NCBI GenBank assembly: GCA_027484885.1
Contig: JAIXSD010000282.1
Location: 1-7,940, forward strand
Direction of reading: 5' to 3'
Source of the DNA: Rubrivivax sp.
GTDB lineage: Bacteria; Pseudomonadota; Gammaproteobacteria; Burkholderiales; Burkholderiaceae_C
Length of the DNA: 7,940 nt
This document shows, in pieces, positions 1-5,880 of the stretch. Under the pieces are notes generated by a model. It was not told where the DNA came from. It searched no databases and worked only from the letters and a program-made list of their open reading frames with translations. Numbering within the stretch: position 1 is the first letter of the stretch; every line of letters starts with the position of its first letter. A program made the translations under genes and the position numbers.

Positions 1-539
1 CGCGCTTCCGGCGACTTGAACAGCTCGGCGCTGGACAGCATATTGGCCGGCATCAGCATGTAGTTGAAGGAACGGGTCGGGTCGCCGTTGGACTCGGCCG
101 TGGCGATGTAGTTGCCGTTCAGCTGGGTCAGGGTCAGCTCGGACGAGAGGCCACGCACGCTGACGTTCTTGCCTTCGCCGCCGCTGCGGTCCACCACCAC
201 GCCGGGCACGCGCTGCAGCGCGTCGGCCACGTTCTTGTCGGGGAACTTGCCCACATCTTCGGCATTGACCACTTCGACGATGGCATTGGCATTGCGCTTC
301 TGGTCGAGGCTTTTCTCGATCGAGCTGCGGTAGCCGGTGATGACCACCGTGTCCATCTGGGTGGGCTCGGCCTTGGTCTCGGCCTTTTTGTCGGCGGGCT
401 TGTCGGCCGCGGCGGTCTGCGCCTGCGCCCCGCCAGCCAGGGCCAGCAAAGCCAGGGCGGCGGCCGAGGCAATCGGCGTCTTCGCCGTGAAGGCCCAGCG
501 ACGCTGTCGAGAATCGTGCGTGTTCTTGCTGCTTGTCAT
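1..539 (-). CDS. TonB-dependent receptor, N-terminal part (partial at left edge)
   Basis: This is the first 179 residues of an outer-membrane TonB-dependent receptor; the rest lies beyond the left edge. Residues 1-40 form a signal peptide: a basic stretch (RQRR), a hydrophobic core at about 22-37, and an Ala-x-Ala site (GGAQA, cleavage after 40). A short Lys/Ala/Asp-rich linker follows. A TonB-box-like DTVVITG sits at 63-69. The plug domain then begins, with SSIEKSLDQKRNANAIVEVV, FPDKNVADALQRVPGVVVDR, VRGLSSEL and a terminal FKSPEA. This pattern is typical of the Xanthomonas/Caulobacter-type receptors (TIGR01782 style) that often import oligosaccharides. The ATG at 539 is preceded by AGGAG about ten bases upstream. 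The gene diverges from a ROK sugar kinase, which supports a carbohydrate substrate. Amino-sugar or chitin-derived substrates are a guess; the barrel is not visible. Family call is firm, substrate unknown. Confidence 0.93.
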   Translation of the reverse strand, partial: MTSSKNTHDSRQRRWAFTAKTPIASAAALALLALAGGAQAQTAAADKPADKKAETKAEPTQMDTVVITGYRSSIEKSLDQKRNANAIVEVVNAEDVGKFPDKNVADALQRVPGVVVDRSGGEGKNVSVRGLSSELTLTQLNGNYIATAESNGDPTRSFNYMLMPANMLSSAELFKSPEA

Positions 540-656
540 GATCTGTCGTCTCCTGATCGTGCCCTTGTGGCGGGCTTTGTATGGCGGAAGCGAGGTCCAC
601 ATCGCCTGAGAACCAGACGGCACGCCCCGCTTCACAACGCGAAAAGTTCGGCCGCC

Positions 657-682
657 GCCGCACCCGAGGGCTCGAGTGCGGC
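657..682. repeat. 7-bp inverted repeat (hairpin) in receptor leader
   Basis: GCCGCAC at 657-663 is perfectly complementary to GTGCGGC at 676-682. The 12-nt loop itself contains a short CGAG/CTCG pairing. It lies about 120 nt upstream of the receptor start codon, in the transcribed leader if the promoter at 862-890 is used. There is no adjacent T-run. Confidence 0.55.
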
Positions 683-721
683 CGGCGCTCCAACTCCAAG
701 TTCGATGCCAGGTCCAGCGCG

Positions 722-737
722 CCAGGCCGGGGCCTGG
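722..737. repeat. 7-bp inverted repeat (tight hairpin) in receptor leader
   Basis: CCAGGCC at 722-728 and GGCCTGG at 731-737 are perfect inverted copies separated by two G residues. As RNA this would give a very stable 6-bp stem with a 4-nt loop. No T-run follows on either strand, so a simple intrinsic terminator is unlikely. Its location in the receptor leader suggests an RNA-structure or stability role, but that is inference. Confidence 0.5.
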
Positions 738-800
738 GATCGGCGGCTGATGCTCGTTTTTCAGGTTGCGCCCGGTGTAGTTTCGGGAGAACCCTGTAGA

Positions 801-812
801 TTTACTAAACGA
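801..812. promoter_or_regulatory. Operator-like site O2 (TTTACTAAACGA)
   Basis: This 12-mer matches 11 of 12 positions of the core of the palindrome at 919-939 (TTTAGTAAACGA at 925-936). It contains the small palindrome TTTA-C-TAAA centred on 805. Its centre is 124 bp from the centre of the other site (929). The two flank the predicted receptor promoter, and this copy falls about 45-55 bp downstream of the inferred transcription start. That suggests an auxiliary operator for the same unknown regulator. Weaker symmetry in the flanks implies lower affinity. Confidence 0.45.
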
Positions 813-861
813 CGCAAAAACCGCTGACTTCTCGCTGGGCAGTGCATTCCACCCAGGGAAA

Positions 862-890
862 TTTATACAAAGGATGACAGGCGCCTTCAA
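862..890 (-). promoter_or_regulatory. Sigma-70-like promoter for the TonB-dependent receptor gene
   Basis: On the minus strand, TTGAAG (885-890) and TATAAA (862-867) are separated by exactly 17 bases. They match the sigma-70 consensus hexamers at 4 of 6 and 5 of 6 positions. Transcription would start near 855 and run toward the receptor start at 539. The match stands out in GC-rich DNA. Operator-like palindromes lie on both sides (919-939 upstream, 801-812 downstream), as expected for a regulated promoter. Confidence 0.6.
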
Positions 891-907
891 CAAACTTTCA
901 CAGTTTG
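891..907. repeat. Small palindrome CAAACT-N5-AGTTTG abutting the -35 box
   Basis: CAAACT (891-896) and AGTTTG (902-907) form a perfect 6-bp inverted repeat with a 5-base spacer. It lies immediately upstream of the predicted -35 element of the receptor promoter. The right arm is also the first of three phased GTTTRG copies at 903, 914 and 924. It could be a third regulator site or a chance repeat in AT-rich DNA. Confidence 0.35.
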
Positions 908-918
908 GATTCAGTTTA

Positions 919-939
919 GTTTTGTTTAGTAAACGAAAC
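919..939. promoter_or_regulatory. Operator-like 21-bp near-perfect palindrome O1
   Basis: The arms GTTTTGTTTA and TAAACGAAAC flank a central G at 929. Nine of ten arm positions pair; the single mismatch is 923 against 935. An odd-length AT-rich palindrome of this quality in very GC-rich DNA is a strong candidate binding site for a dimeric repressor or activator. It sits between the divergent receptor and ROK kinase genes, upstream of the receptor promoter and over a weak candidate kinase -10 (TAGTAA, 927-932, with TTGGAT at 905-910). The cognate regulator is not in the window. LacI, GntR and ROK repressors are all possible families for such loci. Confidence 0.65.
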
Positions 940-1079
940 GAGGCGGTCTTGCGACAGCGCATGGAATGCAGCGAATCGGCCTGGACGCAGCCGCGCAGCG
1001 GGTCCTAGACTGCGCGCCGTGGCCCCTCTTCCTCTGCGCCGCAGAAGCGGTGGGCGCCGCTGTGCCACAGCCCCAATTC

Positions 1080-2099
1080 ATGAGCCTGAAGCCCCTTTTC
1101 TCCTCCCCTTCTTCTTCTGCCGCGCCACTGCGCGAGCTGCTGGTGGCCGATATCGGCGGCTCGCACATCCGCATCGCCCGCCACCTGGGCGGCAGCCGCT
1201 GCGAGCTGCTGCAGCAGACGGCCACACCGGCGAAGGACTGGTCGGCTTTTTGCGAGGCCATGCACGCGGCCGTGGCGCCGCACGCTGGCCCTCGCAGCGG
1301 CCTGTCCATCGCCATCGCCGGCGTGGTCTCGCCCGCGAGTGGCGAGGTCCAGGCCTCCAACCTGCCCGCGCTGCGAGGCCATGCCCTGGCGCAGGAGCTC
1401 AGCGCCCGGCTGGGCCTGCCGGTGCAGGCCCACAACGACGCCGATTGCGCCGCCCTGGCCGAAGCCCGGCTGGGCGTAGGCGCGGGGCATGAGGTGGTGT
1501 TCGGCGCCGTGCTGGGCACCGGCGTCGGCGGTGGCCTGGTGGTGCGCGGGCAGCTGGTGCGTGGCGCAGGAGGCTTGTGCGGCGAATGGGGCCATGGGCC
1601 CATCCTGCGAGAAACCACCTTGTTGAACGGCCAGGGCCAGCCCGTGACGCTGGCGCGCTGGGCCTGTGGCTGCGGGCAAAGCGGCTGCCTCGACACCGTG
1701 GGCGGCGCGCGCGGCCTGGAACGCCTGCATCTGGCGCTGAACGGTGGCGCGCCTCGCAACAGCCTTCAGCTGCTGATCGACTGGCAAGGCGGCGAGCCCG
1801 CAGCCTGCGCGACGGTCGCGGCCTGGATCGACTTGATCTCGGGCCCGCTGGCCCTGGTGGTCAATCTCACCGGCGCCAGCGTGGTGCCGGTCTGCGGCGG
1901 CCTGAGCCGCTGCGCAGCACTCATCACCGCACTCGATGCCGCCGTGCGCCAGCAGATCCTGCGCCGCAGCGACGAGGACAGCCTCACCGCCGACCAAGCC
2001 CTGCTGCGGCCCAGCGTCTTGAACGACCAGGCCGGCTTGATCGGCGCGGCCTTGGCCTTCGAGCCCGAGGCCATGCAGGCGAAGGAGGCGCAGCCATGA
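1080..2099 (+). CDS. ROK-family sugar kinase (N-acetylglucosamine kinase or glucokinase-like)
   Basis: A 339-residue cytoplasmic kinase predicted to phosphorylate a hexose or amino sugar with ATP. Visible motifs, in order: the phosphate-binding loop VADIGGSHIR (22-31); the catalytic Asp in HNDADCAALAEA (D120); the ROK signature GTGVGGG (about 146-152) running to GEWGH (168-172), whose Glu and His contact the sugar in this family; the zinc ligands H172 and C196/C198/C203 (CGCGQSGC); and a C-terminal PVCGGLS. NagK and fructokinase relatives share the NDA motif and CxCGxxGC. There is no N-terminal winged helix, so it is an enzyme, not a NagC/Mlc-type repressor. The start at 1080 is chosen because an in-frame ATG at 966 would add 38 residues that do not look like ROK sequence. 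Neither start has a good ribosome binding site. It is the first gene of an operon with cutC. The substrate is not settled; GlcNAc or glucose is most likely. Confidence 0.88.
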   Translation: MSLKPLFSSPSSSAAPLRELLVADIGGSHIRIARHLGGSRCELLQQTATPAKDWSAFCEAMHAAVAPHAGPRSGLSIAIAGVVSPASGEVQASNLPALRGHALAQELSARLGLPVQAHNDADCAALAEARLGVGAGHEVVFGAVLGTGVGGGLVVRGQLVRGAGGLCGEWGHGPILRETTLLNGQGQPVTLARWACGCGQSGCLDTVGGARGLERLHLALNGGAPRNSLQLLIDWQGGEPAACATVAAWIDLISGPLALVVNLTGASVVPVCGGLSRCAALITALDAAVRQQILRRSDEDSLTADQALLRPSVLNDQAGLIGAALAFEPEAMQAKEAQP

Positions 2100-2824
2100 C
2101 TTGCCTGCTGGAAGTCTGCGTCGACGACATCGCCGGCCTCGACGCCGCGCAGCAAGGCGGCGCCGACCGCATTGAGCTCTGCAGCAGCCTGGGCTGCGGC
2201 GGGCTCACGCCCTCGGCCGGCTTGATGGCCGAAGCCGCCCGGCGCAGCCTGCCGGTGATCGCCCTGATCCGCCCGCGCAGCGGTGGTTTCGTCTACAGCG
2301 AGGCCGAGGCACGCGTGATGCTGCATGACATCGCCCGCGCGGCCGAGCTGGGCCTGGACGGCGTGGCCATCGGCGCGCTGACGCCCGAGCGCCAGCTGGA
2401 CCTGCCCCTGCTGGAGCGGCTGATCCGCGCGGCCGCTGACGGCCAACTCCAGCTGACCCTGCACCGCGCCTTTGACCTGGTGCGGGACCCTGGCGCTGCG
2501 CTGGAGGCCGCCATCGCCCTGGGCTTCCAGCGCGTGCTCACCTCGGGTGGCGCCCCGACCGCCGCGGCCGGCGCTGCGCAGCTGGCAGCCCTGGTGCGCC
2601 AGAGCCAGGACCGCATCCGCATCCTCGCTGGCAGCGGCATCCGGCCCGGCAATGTGGCCGCCTTGCTGGCTGCGGCCGGGGTGCATGAGGTGCATGCGTC
2701 TTGCCGCGCACCGACGCGCGAAGCGCAGCCCGACGAGCTGCTGGCCTTCGGCTTCAGCGAGGCTTCAGCGCGAGAGACTTCGGCGGATGAGGTGCGGGCC
2801 CTGCGCCGCCAACTGCCGCGCTGA
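2096..2824 (+). CDS. cutC: CutC family protein (copper homeostasis protein CutC)
   Basis: A 242-residue cytoplasmic TIM-barrel protein, close to the length of E. coli CutC (248). Recognisable blocks: LEVCVDD (5-11), GGADRIELCSSLGCGGLTPSAG (21-42), ALIRPRSGGFVYS (56-68), MLHDI (75-79), LTLHRAFD (120-127), LTSGGAPTA (148-156), ILAGSGIRPGNV (176-187) and VHASCR (199-204). The ATG overlaps the kinase stop codon (ATGA at 2096-2099), and GGAGG lies just upstream within the kinase gene, so translation is probably coupled. The family was named for copper tolerance, but that role is disputed in E. coli and no enzymatic activity is established. Its coupling to a sugar kinase here argues for a metabolic role linked to the same sugar, which is inference. 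Family assignment is firm. Confidence 0.93.
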   Translation: MTCLLEVCVDDIAGLDAAQQGGADRIELCSSLGCGGLTPSAGLMAEAARRSLPVIALIRPRSGGFVYSEAEARVMLHDIARAAELGLDGVAIGALTPERQLDLPLLERLIRAAADGQLQLTLHRAFDLVRDPGAALEAAIALGFQRVLTSGGAPTAAAGAAQLAALVRQSQDRIRILAGSGIRPGNVAALLAAAGVHEVHASCRAPTREAQPDELLAFGFSEASARETSADEVRALRRQLPR

Positions 2825-2901
2825 CGAGGAAGGGCGTGAGGGCTGAGTTCGGTTCACCGCCATGGCCCCGCTGGTGCGCAAAGCCACACGCACGCGCGAA
2901 C

Positions 2902-2951
2902 AAAAAGCCGCTCATCTTCGCCGTTATCCAGCCAAGCCGGGCAGCGGCGAA
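2902..2951 (-). terminator. Possible intrinsic terminator after the DUF1428 gene
   Basis: Two inverted repeats overlap here. TTCGCCG (2917-2923) pairs with CGGCGAA (2945-2951). Alternatively GCCGCT (2907-2912) pairs with AGCGGC (2943-2948), and on the minus strand that stem is followed directly by five T residues (2902-2906). It begins immediately after the DUF1428 stop codon. Both possible loops are long (21 and 30 nt), so the call is tentative. The convergent cutC transcript could use the same structure in the other direction, but no T-run follows on that side. Confidence 0.35.
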
Positions 2952-3302
2952 TCAGACCTCCGAGACCACCTCGAAGCCGCCAAAAATCATGCGCTTGCCG
3001 TCGAAAGGCGGCTCGCCGGCGGCCTGCATGCGTGGATCGGCCATCACCTTGCTCCAGGCTTCGTTGCGCAGCTCGCGTGAAGGCCAGGTGACCCAGGAAA
3101 ACACGACGGTCTCGTCGGGCCGGCATTGAACCGCCATCGGCAGCGAAGTCAGCTTGCCCTCGGGCACATCGTCGCCCCAACAATCGACCACGCGGGTGGC
3201 GCCGTACTCTTTGAAGATCTGCCCCATGGCCTGCGAGTGCTGGACAAAGTCCTCGCGCCGGGTGCTGGGAACGGATGCGACAAATCCATCAACGTAGGCC
3301 AT
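2952..3302 (-). CDS. DUF1428 (YbaA-like) protein
   Basis: A 116-residue soluble protein of unknown function, matching the DUF1428 family of E. coli YbaA in length and motifs. It starts MAYVDGFVASVP and contains FKEYGATRVVDCWGDDVPEG near residues 30-49, then VVFSWVTWPSRELRN, VMADPRM, and PFDGKRMIFGGFEVV near the C-terminus. The fold is expected to be a ferredoxin-like dimeric alpha/beta barrel. The ATG at 3302 has GGAG seven bases upstream and matches the family start; a longer reading frame upstream lacks family similarity. It lies 142 bases downstream of truD on the same strand and may be co-transcribed with it. No signal peptide or membrane segment is evident. Biochemical function is unknown. 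Confidence 0.9.
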   Translation of the reverse strand: MAYVDGFVASVPSTRREDFVQHSQAMGQIFKEYGATRVVDCWGDDVPEGKLTSLPMAVQCRPDETVVFSWVTWPSRELRNEAWSKVMADPRMQAAGEPPFDGKRMIFGGFEVVSEV

Positions 3303-3322
3303 CTGCGTGCTCCGGTGAGTGA

Positions 3323-3341
3323 GCAGGGCCCGCGGCCCTGC
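3323..3341. repeat. Perfect 8-bp hairpin between truD and the DUF1428 gene
   Basis: GCAGGGCC (3323-3330) and GGCCCTGC (3334-3341) form a perfect inverted repeat with a 3-base loop. On the minus strand it lies about 100 nt after the truD stop and about 20 nt before the DUF1428 start, just ahead of its GGAG ribosome binding site. No T-run follows, so it is either a weak terminator or end-protecting structure for truD mRNA, or a structure that affects DUF1428 translation. Confidence 0.5.
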
Positions 3342-3444
3342 GGTCGGTCGGCTTGACGCTTCTTTCGTATCGCCAAGTGCGGCTGGCAAGCCTAGCTGAA
3401 AGCCGCCCCAGGTCCAAGAGCCAGCCCGGGGGGCGCAGACTTCT

Positions 3445-4467
3445 TCATTCAGCCGACGCAGGCTCTTCGCTCTCGCTGTGCCGCTCCGGCTCGGTGGTGC
3501 TGAGGATTTCGCTCAGCAGCGAGGTCGCGTAGTTGCCGGCGGGCAGCGAAAAGCTGAGCAGCAGTTGATCGGCCTGCGGCCATTCCCAGCTCAACTCAGC
3601 CGGGCTGGCCACCAGGGCGCGGCGTTCTTGGTCCAGGCCAGCGTGCTCCATGCCGTCGCACAGCACGGCGTGAGCTGCAGCCACGCCGTTCTCCAGCGCC
3701 TGTGCCTGATCGCTGCTGCTCACCCGACCCCGGCCCCAGAGTGGCCCGGTGGGCCGGCCCGCGGCGTCCATCACATCACCGGACAAGGTCTGACCCCAAA
3801 GCCCCTGCTGGATGCGCAGGGCCAGCACTTCATTGAAGACAAAAGAGCGCACCGCCGACAGGTAGATGCCTTTCTTCTTGGGGTTGCGCACGCGGATCTC
3901 GCGCGCCAGCATGGCGCGGCCCTGCTCGACATTGCCGCCCTCATGGCCGAAGCGCTGGGCGCCGAAGTAATTGGGCACACCCTGGGACGCGATGGCCTGC
4001 AGATTGGACTCGATGGCCGCGCGATCGCCAGTCACCTCACGCAGCACGATGCGGAAGTGGTTGCCCTGCAAATCGCCGGGGCGCAGCTTCTTCACATGGC
4101 GGCTTTGGCTCAGCACCTTGAATTCCGGGTGCTGAAGCTGGGTCAGGTCCGGCGTCTCCCCCTTGGGCAAATAGATGCTGAACCACTGGCGGGTGATGGC
4201 GTAGCGGTCCTTGAGACCGGCATAGCCCACATCCCAGTCCTGCACCCCAGCAGCCACAGCCAGCTGCTGCGCGACGAAGGCGGTGTTGGCACCGTTCTTC
4301 TCCACATCCAGCCAGAGGTGCTCGCCCGCACCCGAGGGCAGTTGCAAGGGCAGCTCGGTCACGATGAAATCCTCGTTGAGGCTTTTCAGCGTGGCGCTGG
4401 CGCCGCTGGCGGGGTAAGCCTTGGGCCAGAGCGGCAAGGTCGCGTAAGGGGATGGGGCGTCGGTCAT
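3445..4467 (-). CDS. truD: tRNA pseudouridine(13) synthase TruD
   Basis: A 340-residue cytoplasmic enzyme that isomerises U13 of tRNA to pseudouridine; E. coli TruD has 349 residues. Key blocks: an N-terminal LKSLNEDFIVTELPL (28-41); the catalytic motif GYAGLKDRYAITRQW (81-95) with D87 equivalent to E. coli D80; GNHFRIVLR (135-143); GVPNYFGAQRFG (163-174); and a C-terminal LPAGNYATSLLSEIL (308-322). The inserted TRUD domain lies between the last two blocks. A Glu/Ser-rich tail of about 18 residues follows. The start is ATG at 4467. There is no ribosome binding site; the bases just upstream read CTGCCTCCTCCTC on the coding strand, the opposite of a Shine-Dalgarno. The MFS gene lies 163 bases upstream on the same strand and the DUF1428 gene 142 bases downstream. 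Confidence 0.96.
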   Translation of the reverse strand: MTDAPSPYATLPLWPKAYPASGASATLKSLNEDFIVTELPLQLPSGAGEHLWLDVEKNGANTAFVAQQLAVAAGVQDWDVGYAGLKDRYAITRQWFSIYLPKGETPDLTQLQHPEFKVLSQSRHVKKLRPGDLQGNHFRIVLREVTGDRAAIESNLQAIASQGVPNYFGAQRFGHEGGNVEQGRAMLAREIRVRNPKKKGIYLSAVRSFVFNEVLALRIQQGLWGQTLSGDVMDAAGRPTGPLWGRGRVSSSDQAQALENGVAAAHAVLCDGMEHAGLDQERRALVASPAELSWEWPQADQLLLSFSLPAGNYATSLLSEILSTTEPERHSESEEPASAE

Positions 4468-4630
4468 GAGGAGGAGGCAGTGTGAGGGCAGCCGCAGGCG
4501 ATGGGGGCAGGCGGGCCATGCAGACCCGGGGCTGTCGAAGGTGTGATTGTCCTACCTCCCTTGCTTCACCCCTCCCTCGCTCCCGCTGCATGCCCTGGCG
4601 GCGCGTCAGGACGGCCGTGCTTGGCCGCAT

Positions 4631-5839
4631 TCAGTCCATCACTCGCAAGCGCAGCAGCCAGGCAGCCGCGGCCGCCGCGGCGCTGAGCCCGACCACGGCC
4701 AGCCAACCGGCCTGGGCCTGGGCCAGACTGCCCAGCACCGAGCCGCAGGCCATGCCGATGAACATGGCCGTCAGGAATAGGGCATTCAGGCGGCTGCGGG
4801 CGGCGGGCTCCAGGCTGTAAATCAAGGTCTGGTGCGCCACCAGGCTGGCTTGCACGCCGAAGTCGAACACCACGGCGCAGACCACCAGCAAGGGCAGCCA
4901 GGCTGGGGCCGGCAGCCACAGCTCCAGCGCCATGGCCGCGAAACCCAGCACGACCAGCCCACTGCCCAGCCCCGCCACCCAGGCCGGGCCCCGGCGATCG
5001 GCCCACCGGCCGGCCAGCGGCGCTGCCAGCGCACCCGCTGCGCCCGCCAGACCGAAGGCCCCGGCGGCGGCGCTGCCCATTTGGTAACGCTGGTGCAGCA
5101 TCACGGCCAGGGTGGACCAGAAGGCACTGAAGGCGAGCGAAAGCAGGCCCTGGGTCCAGGCTGCGCGACGCAGCGCCGGGTAGCGCCCCCACAGGCGGGC
5201 CAGAGAGGAGAGCAGCTCGCGGTAGCTCAAGCTGGTGGACGACGCCATGCGCGGCAAGCCCCGCCAACAGGCCACCCCGACCGCCGCGATGGCCAGGGCC
5301 GCCGAGGCATACACCGCCCGCCACCCGAAATGCTCGGCGACCAGGCCGCTGGCCACGCGGGACAGCAAGATGCCCAACAGCAGGCCGGTCATCACCGCCC
5401 CCAACACGCGCCCGCGCTGGGCGTCGGAGGCCATCGCAGCCGCCGACGGCACGATGTCCTGAGCCAGGGTGGCGCTGATGCCCAACGCCAGGCTGGCCAG
5501 CCACAGCATGCCGATGCCCGAGGCCAGGCTGCAAGCAAGCAAGGCCAGCGCCAGGCCGGCGGCCTTGAGCAGGATGAGGCTGCGGCGATCGTGGCGGTCC
5601 CCCATGGGCGCCAGCAGCAGGATGCCCAGGGCATAGCCCAGCTGGGTCAAGGTCGGGACCAGGCCGGTGTGGGTGGTGCTGGCCTGCAGGCCCTCGCCCA
5701 GCAGCCCGAGCAAGGGCTGGCTGTAGTAGATCGAGGCGATCGCCAGGCCGGCGCCGCTGGCCAGCAGGAGGATCAAGGAGGAGGGGACCGAGGCCGCATC
5801 GGCGGCAGCCAGCGGTGCGGTGAGTGAGGTGGAGGTCAT
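4631..5839 (-). CDS. MFS transporter, probable drug or metabolite efflux
   Basis: A 402-residue inner-membrane protein of the major facilitator superfamily with about twelve predicted hydrophobic segments. The first spans about 21-37 and leads into IASIYYSQPLLGLL. The loop between helices 2 and 3 carries a motif-A variant GDRHDRRSLIL (80-90). PSAAAMASDAQRGRVLGAVMTGLLLGILLSRVASG (131-165) resembles the helix 4-5 region of YgaY-like transporters. A central cytoplasmic loop sits near 195-225, and a second, weaker A-like motif ADRRGP follows in the C-terminal half. The ATG at 5839 has GGGAG eight bases upstream. Divergence from a LysR-type gene 106 bases away suggests regulated expression. The Ala-rich C-terminus is probably helix 12. 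Substrate cannot be read from sequence; proton-coupled efflux is the default guess. Confidence 0.9.
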   Translation of the reverse strand: MTSTSLTAPLAAADAASVPSSLILLLASGAGLAIASIYYSQPLLGLLGEGLQASTTHTGLVPTLTQLGYALGILLLAPMGDRHDRRSLILLKAAGLALALLACSLASGIGMLWLASLALGISATLAQDIVPSAAAMASDAQRGRVLGAVMTGLLLGILLSRVASGLVAEHFGWRAVYASAALAIAAVGVACWRGLPRMASSTSLSYRELLSSLARLWGRYPALRRAAWTQGLLSLAFSAFWSTLAVMLHQRYQMGSAAAGAFGLAGAAGALAAPLAGRWADRRGPAWVAGLGSGLVVLGFAAMALELWLPAPAWLPLLVVCAVVFDFGVQASLVAHQTLIYSLEPAARSRLNALFLTAMFIGMACGSVLGSLAQAQAGWLAVVGLSAAAAAAAWLLRLRVMD

Positions 5840-5880
5840 GAGGGCAGCTCCCGAGTCAAGGCGTTTCCAAACAGAGCCTC

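Larger units (their letters stand above)
540..855 (-). promoter_or_regulatory. Long 5' leader of the TonB-dependent receptor gene
   Basis: No convincing gene lies between the receptor start (539) and its best upstream promoter (-10 at 862-867). The inferred leader is therefore about 316 nt. It contains two strong GC-rich inverted repeats: a 7-bp stem at 657-663/676-682 with a 12-nt loop, and CCAGGCC/GGCCTGG at 722-737 with a 2-nt gap (in practice a 6-bp stem and 4-nt loop). Neither is followed by a T-run on the minus strand, so they are not standard terminators. An operator-like site (801-812) also lies in the leader. The ribosome binding site AGGAG is near 550-554. I recognise no known riboswitch. 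The leader length depends on the promoter call being right. Confidence 0.45.

Noticed and set aside
1005..1997. Long open frame antisense to the ROK kinase (330 codons)
   Set aside because: Its product is rich in His, Gln, Arg and Ala with no recognisable motifs, as expected from the complement of a GC-rich gene. The plus-strand kinase motifs are unambiguous.
1577..2095. Upstream in-frame extension of cutC inside the kinase gene
   Set aside because: Translation before 2096 is the shifted frame of the kinase and is Arg/Pro-rich. CutC similarity begins exactly at the ATG at 2096, which also has a good ribosome binding site.
1080..2099. ROK protein as the local transcriptional repressor (NagC/Mlc/XylR type)
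   Set aside because: The ATP-binding motif begins at residue 22, leaving no room for the N-terminal winged helix that ROK repressors carry.
3303..3389. 29-residue N-terminal extension of the DUF1428 protein
   Set aside because: The family starts with a Met-x-Tyr-Val-Asp-Gly-Phe sequence, matching 3302, and a GGAG ribosome binding site is placed correctly for that start.
3478..4485. Long open frame antisense to truD (335 codons)
   Set aside because: No domain is recognisable and the sense strand encodes a complete TruD with its catalytic motif. It is a high-GC antisense artefact.
4482..4820. GTG-started plus-strand frame of 112 codons with a strong AGGAGGAGG just upstream
   Set aside because: The Shine-Dalgarno-like tract is tempting, but the frame overlaps the MFS C-terminal coding region in antisense and its product has low-complexity Arg/Ala composition with no family resemblance.
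4832..5827. Long open frame antisense to the MFS gene (331 codons)
   Set aside because: The translation is an extreme His/Gln/Gly/Arg-rich string, typical of the complement of hydrophobic membrane-protein codons. There is no independent support.
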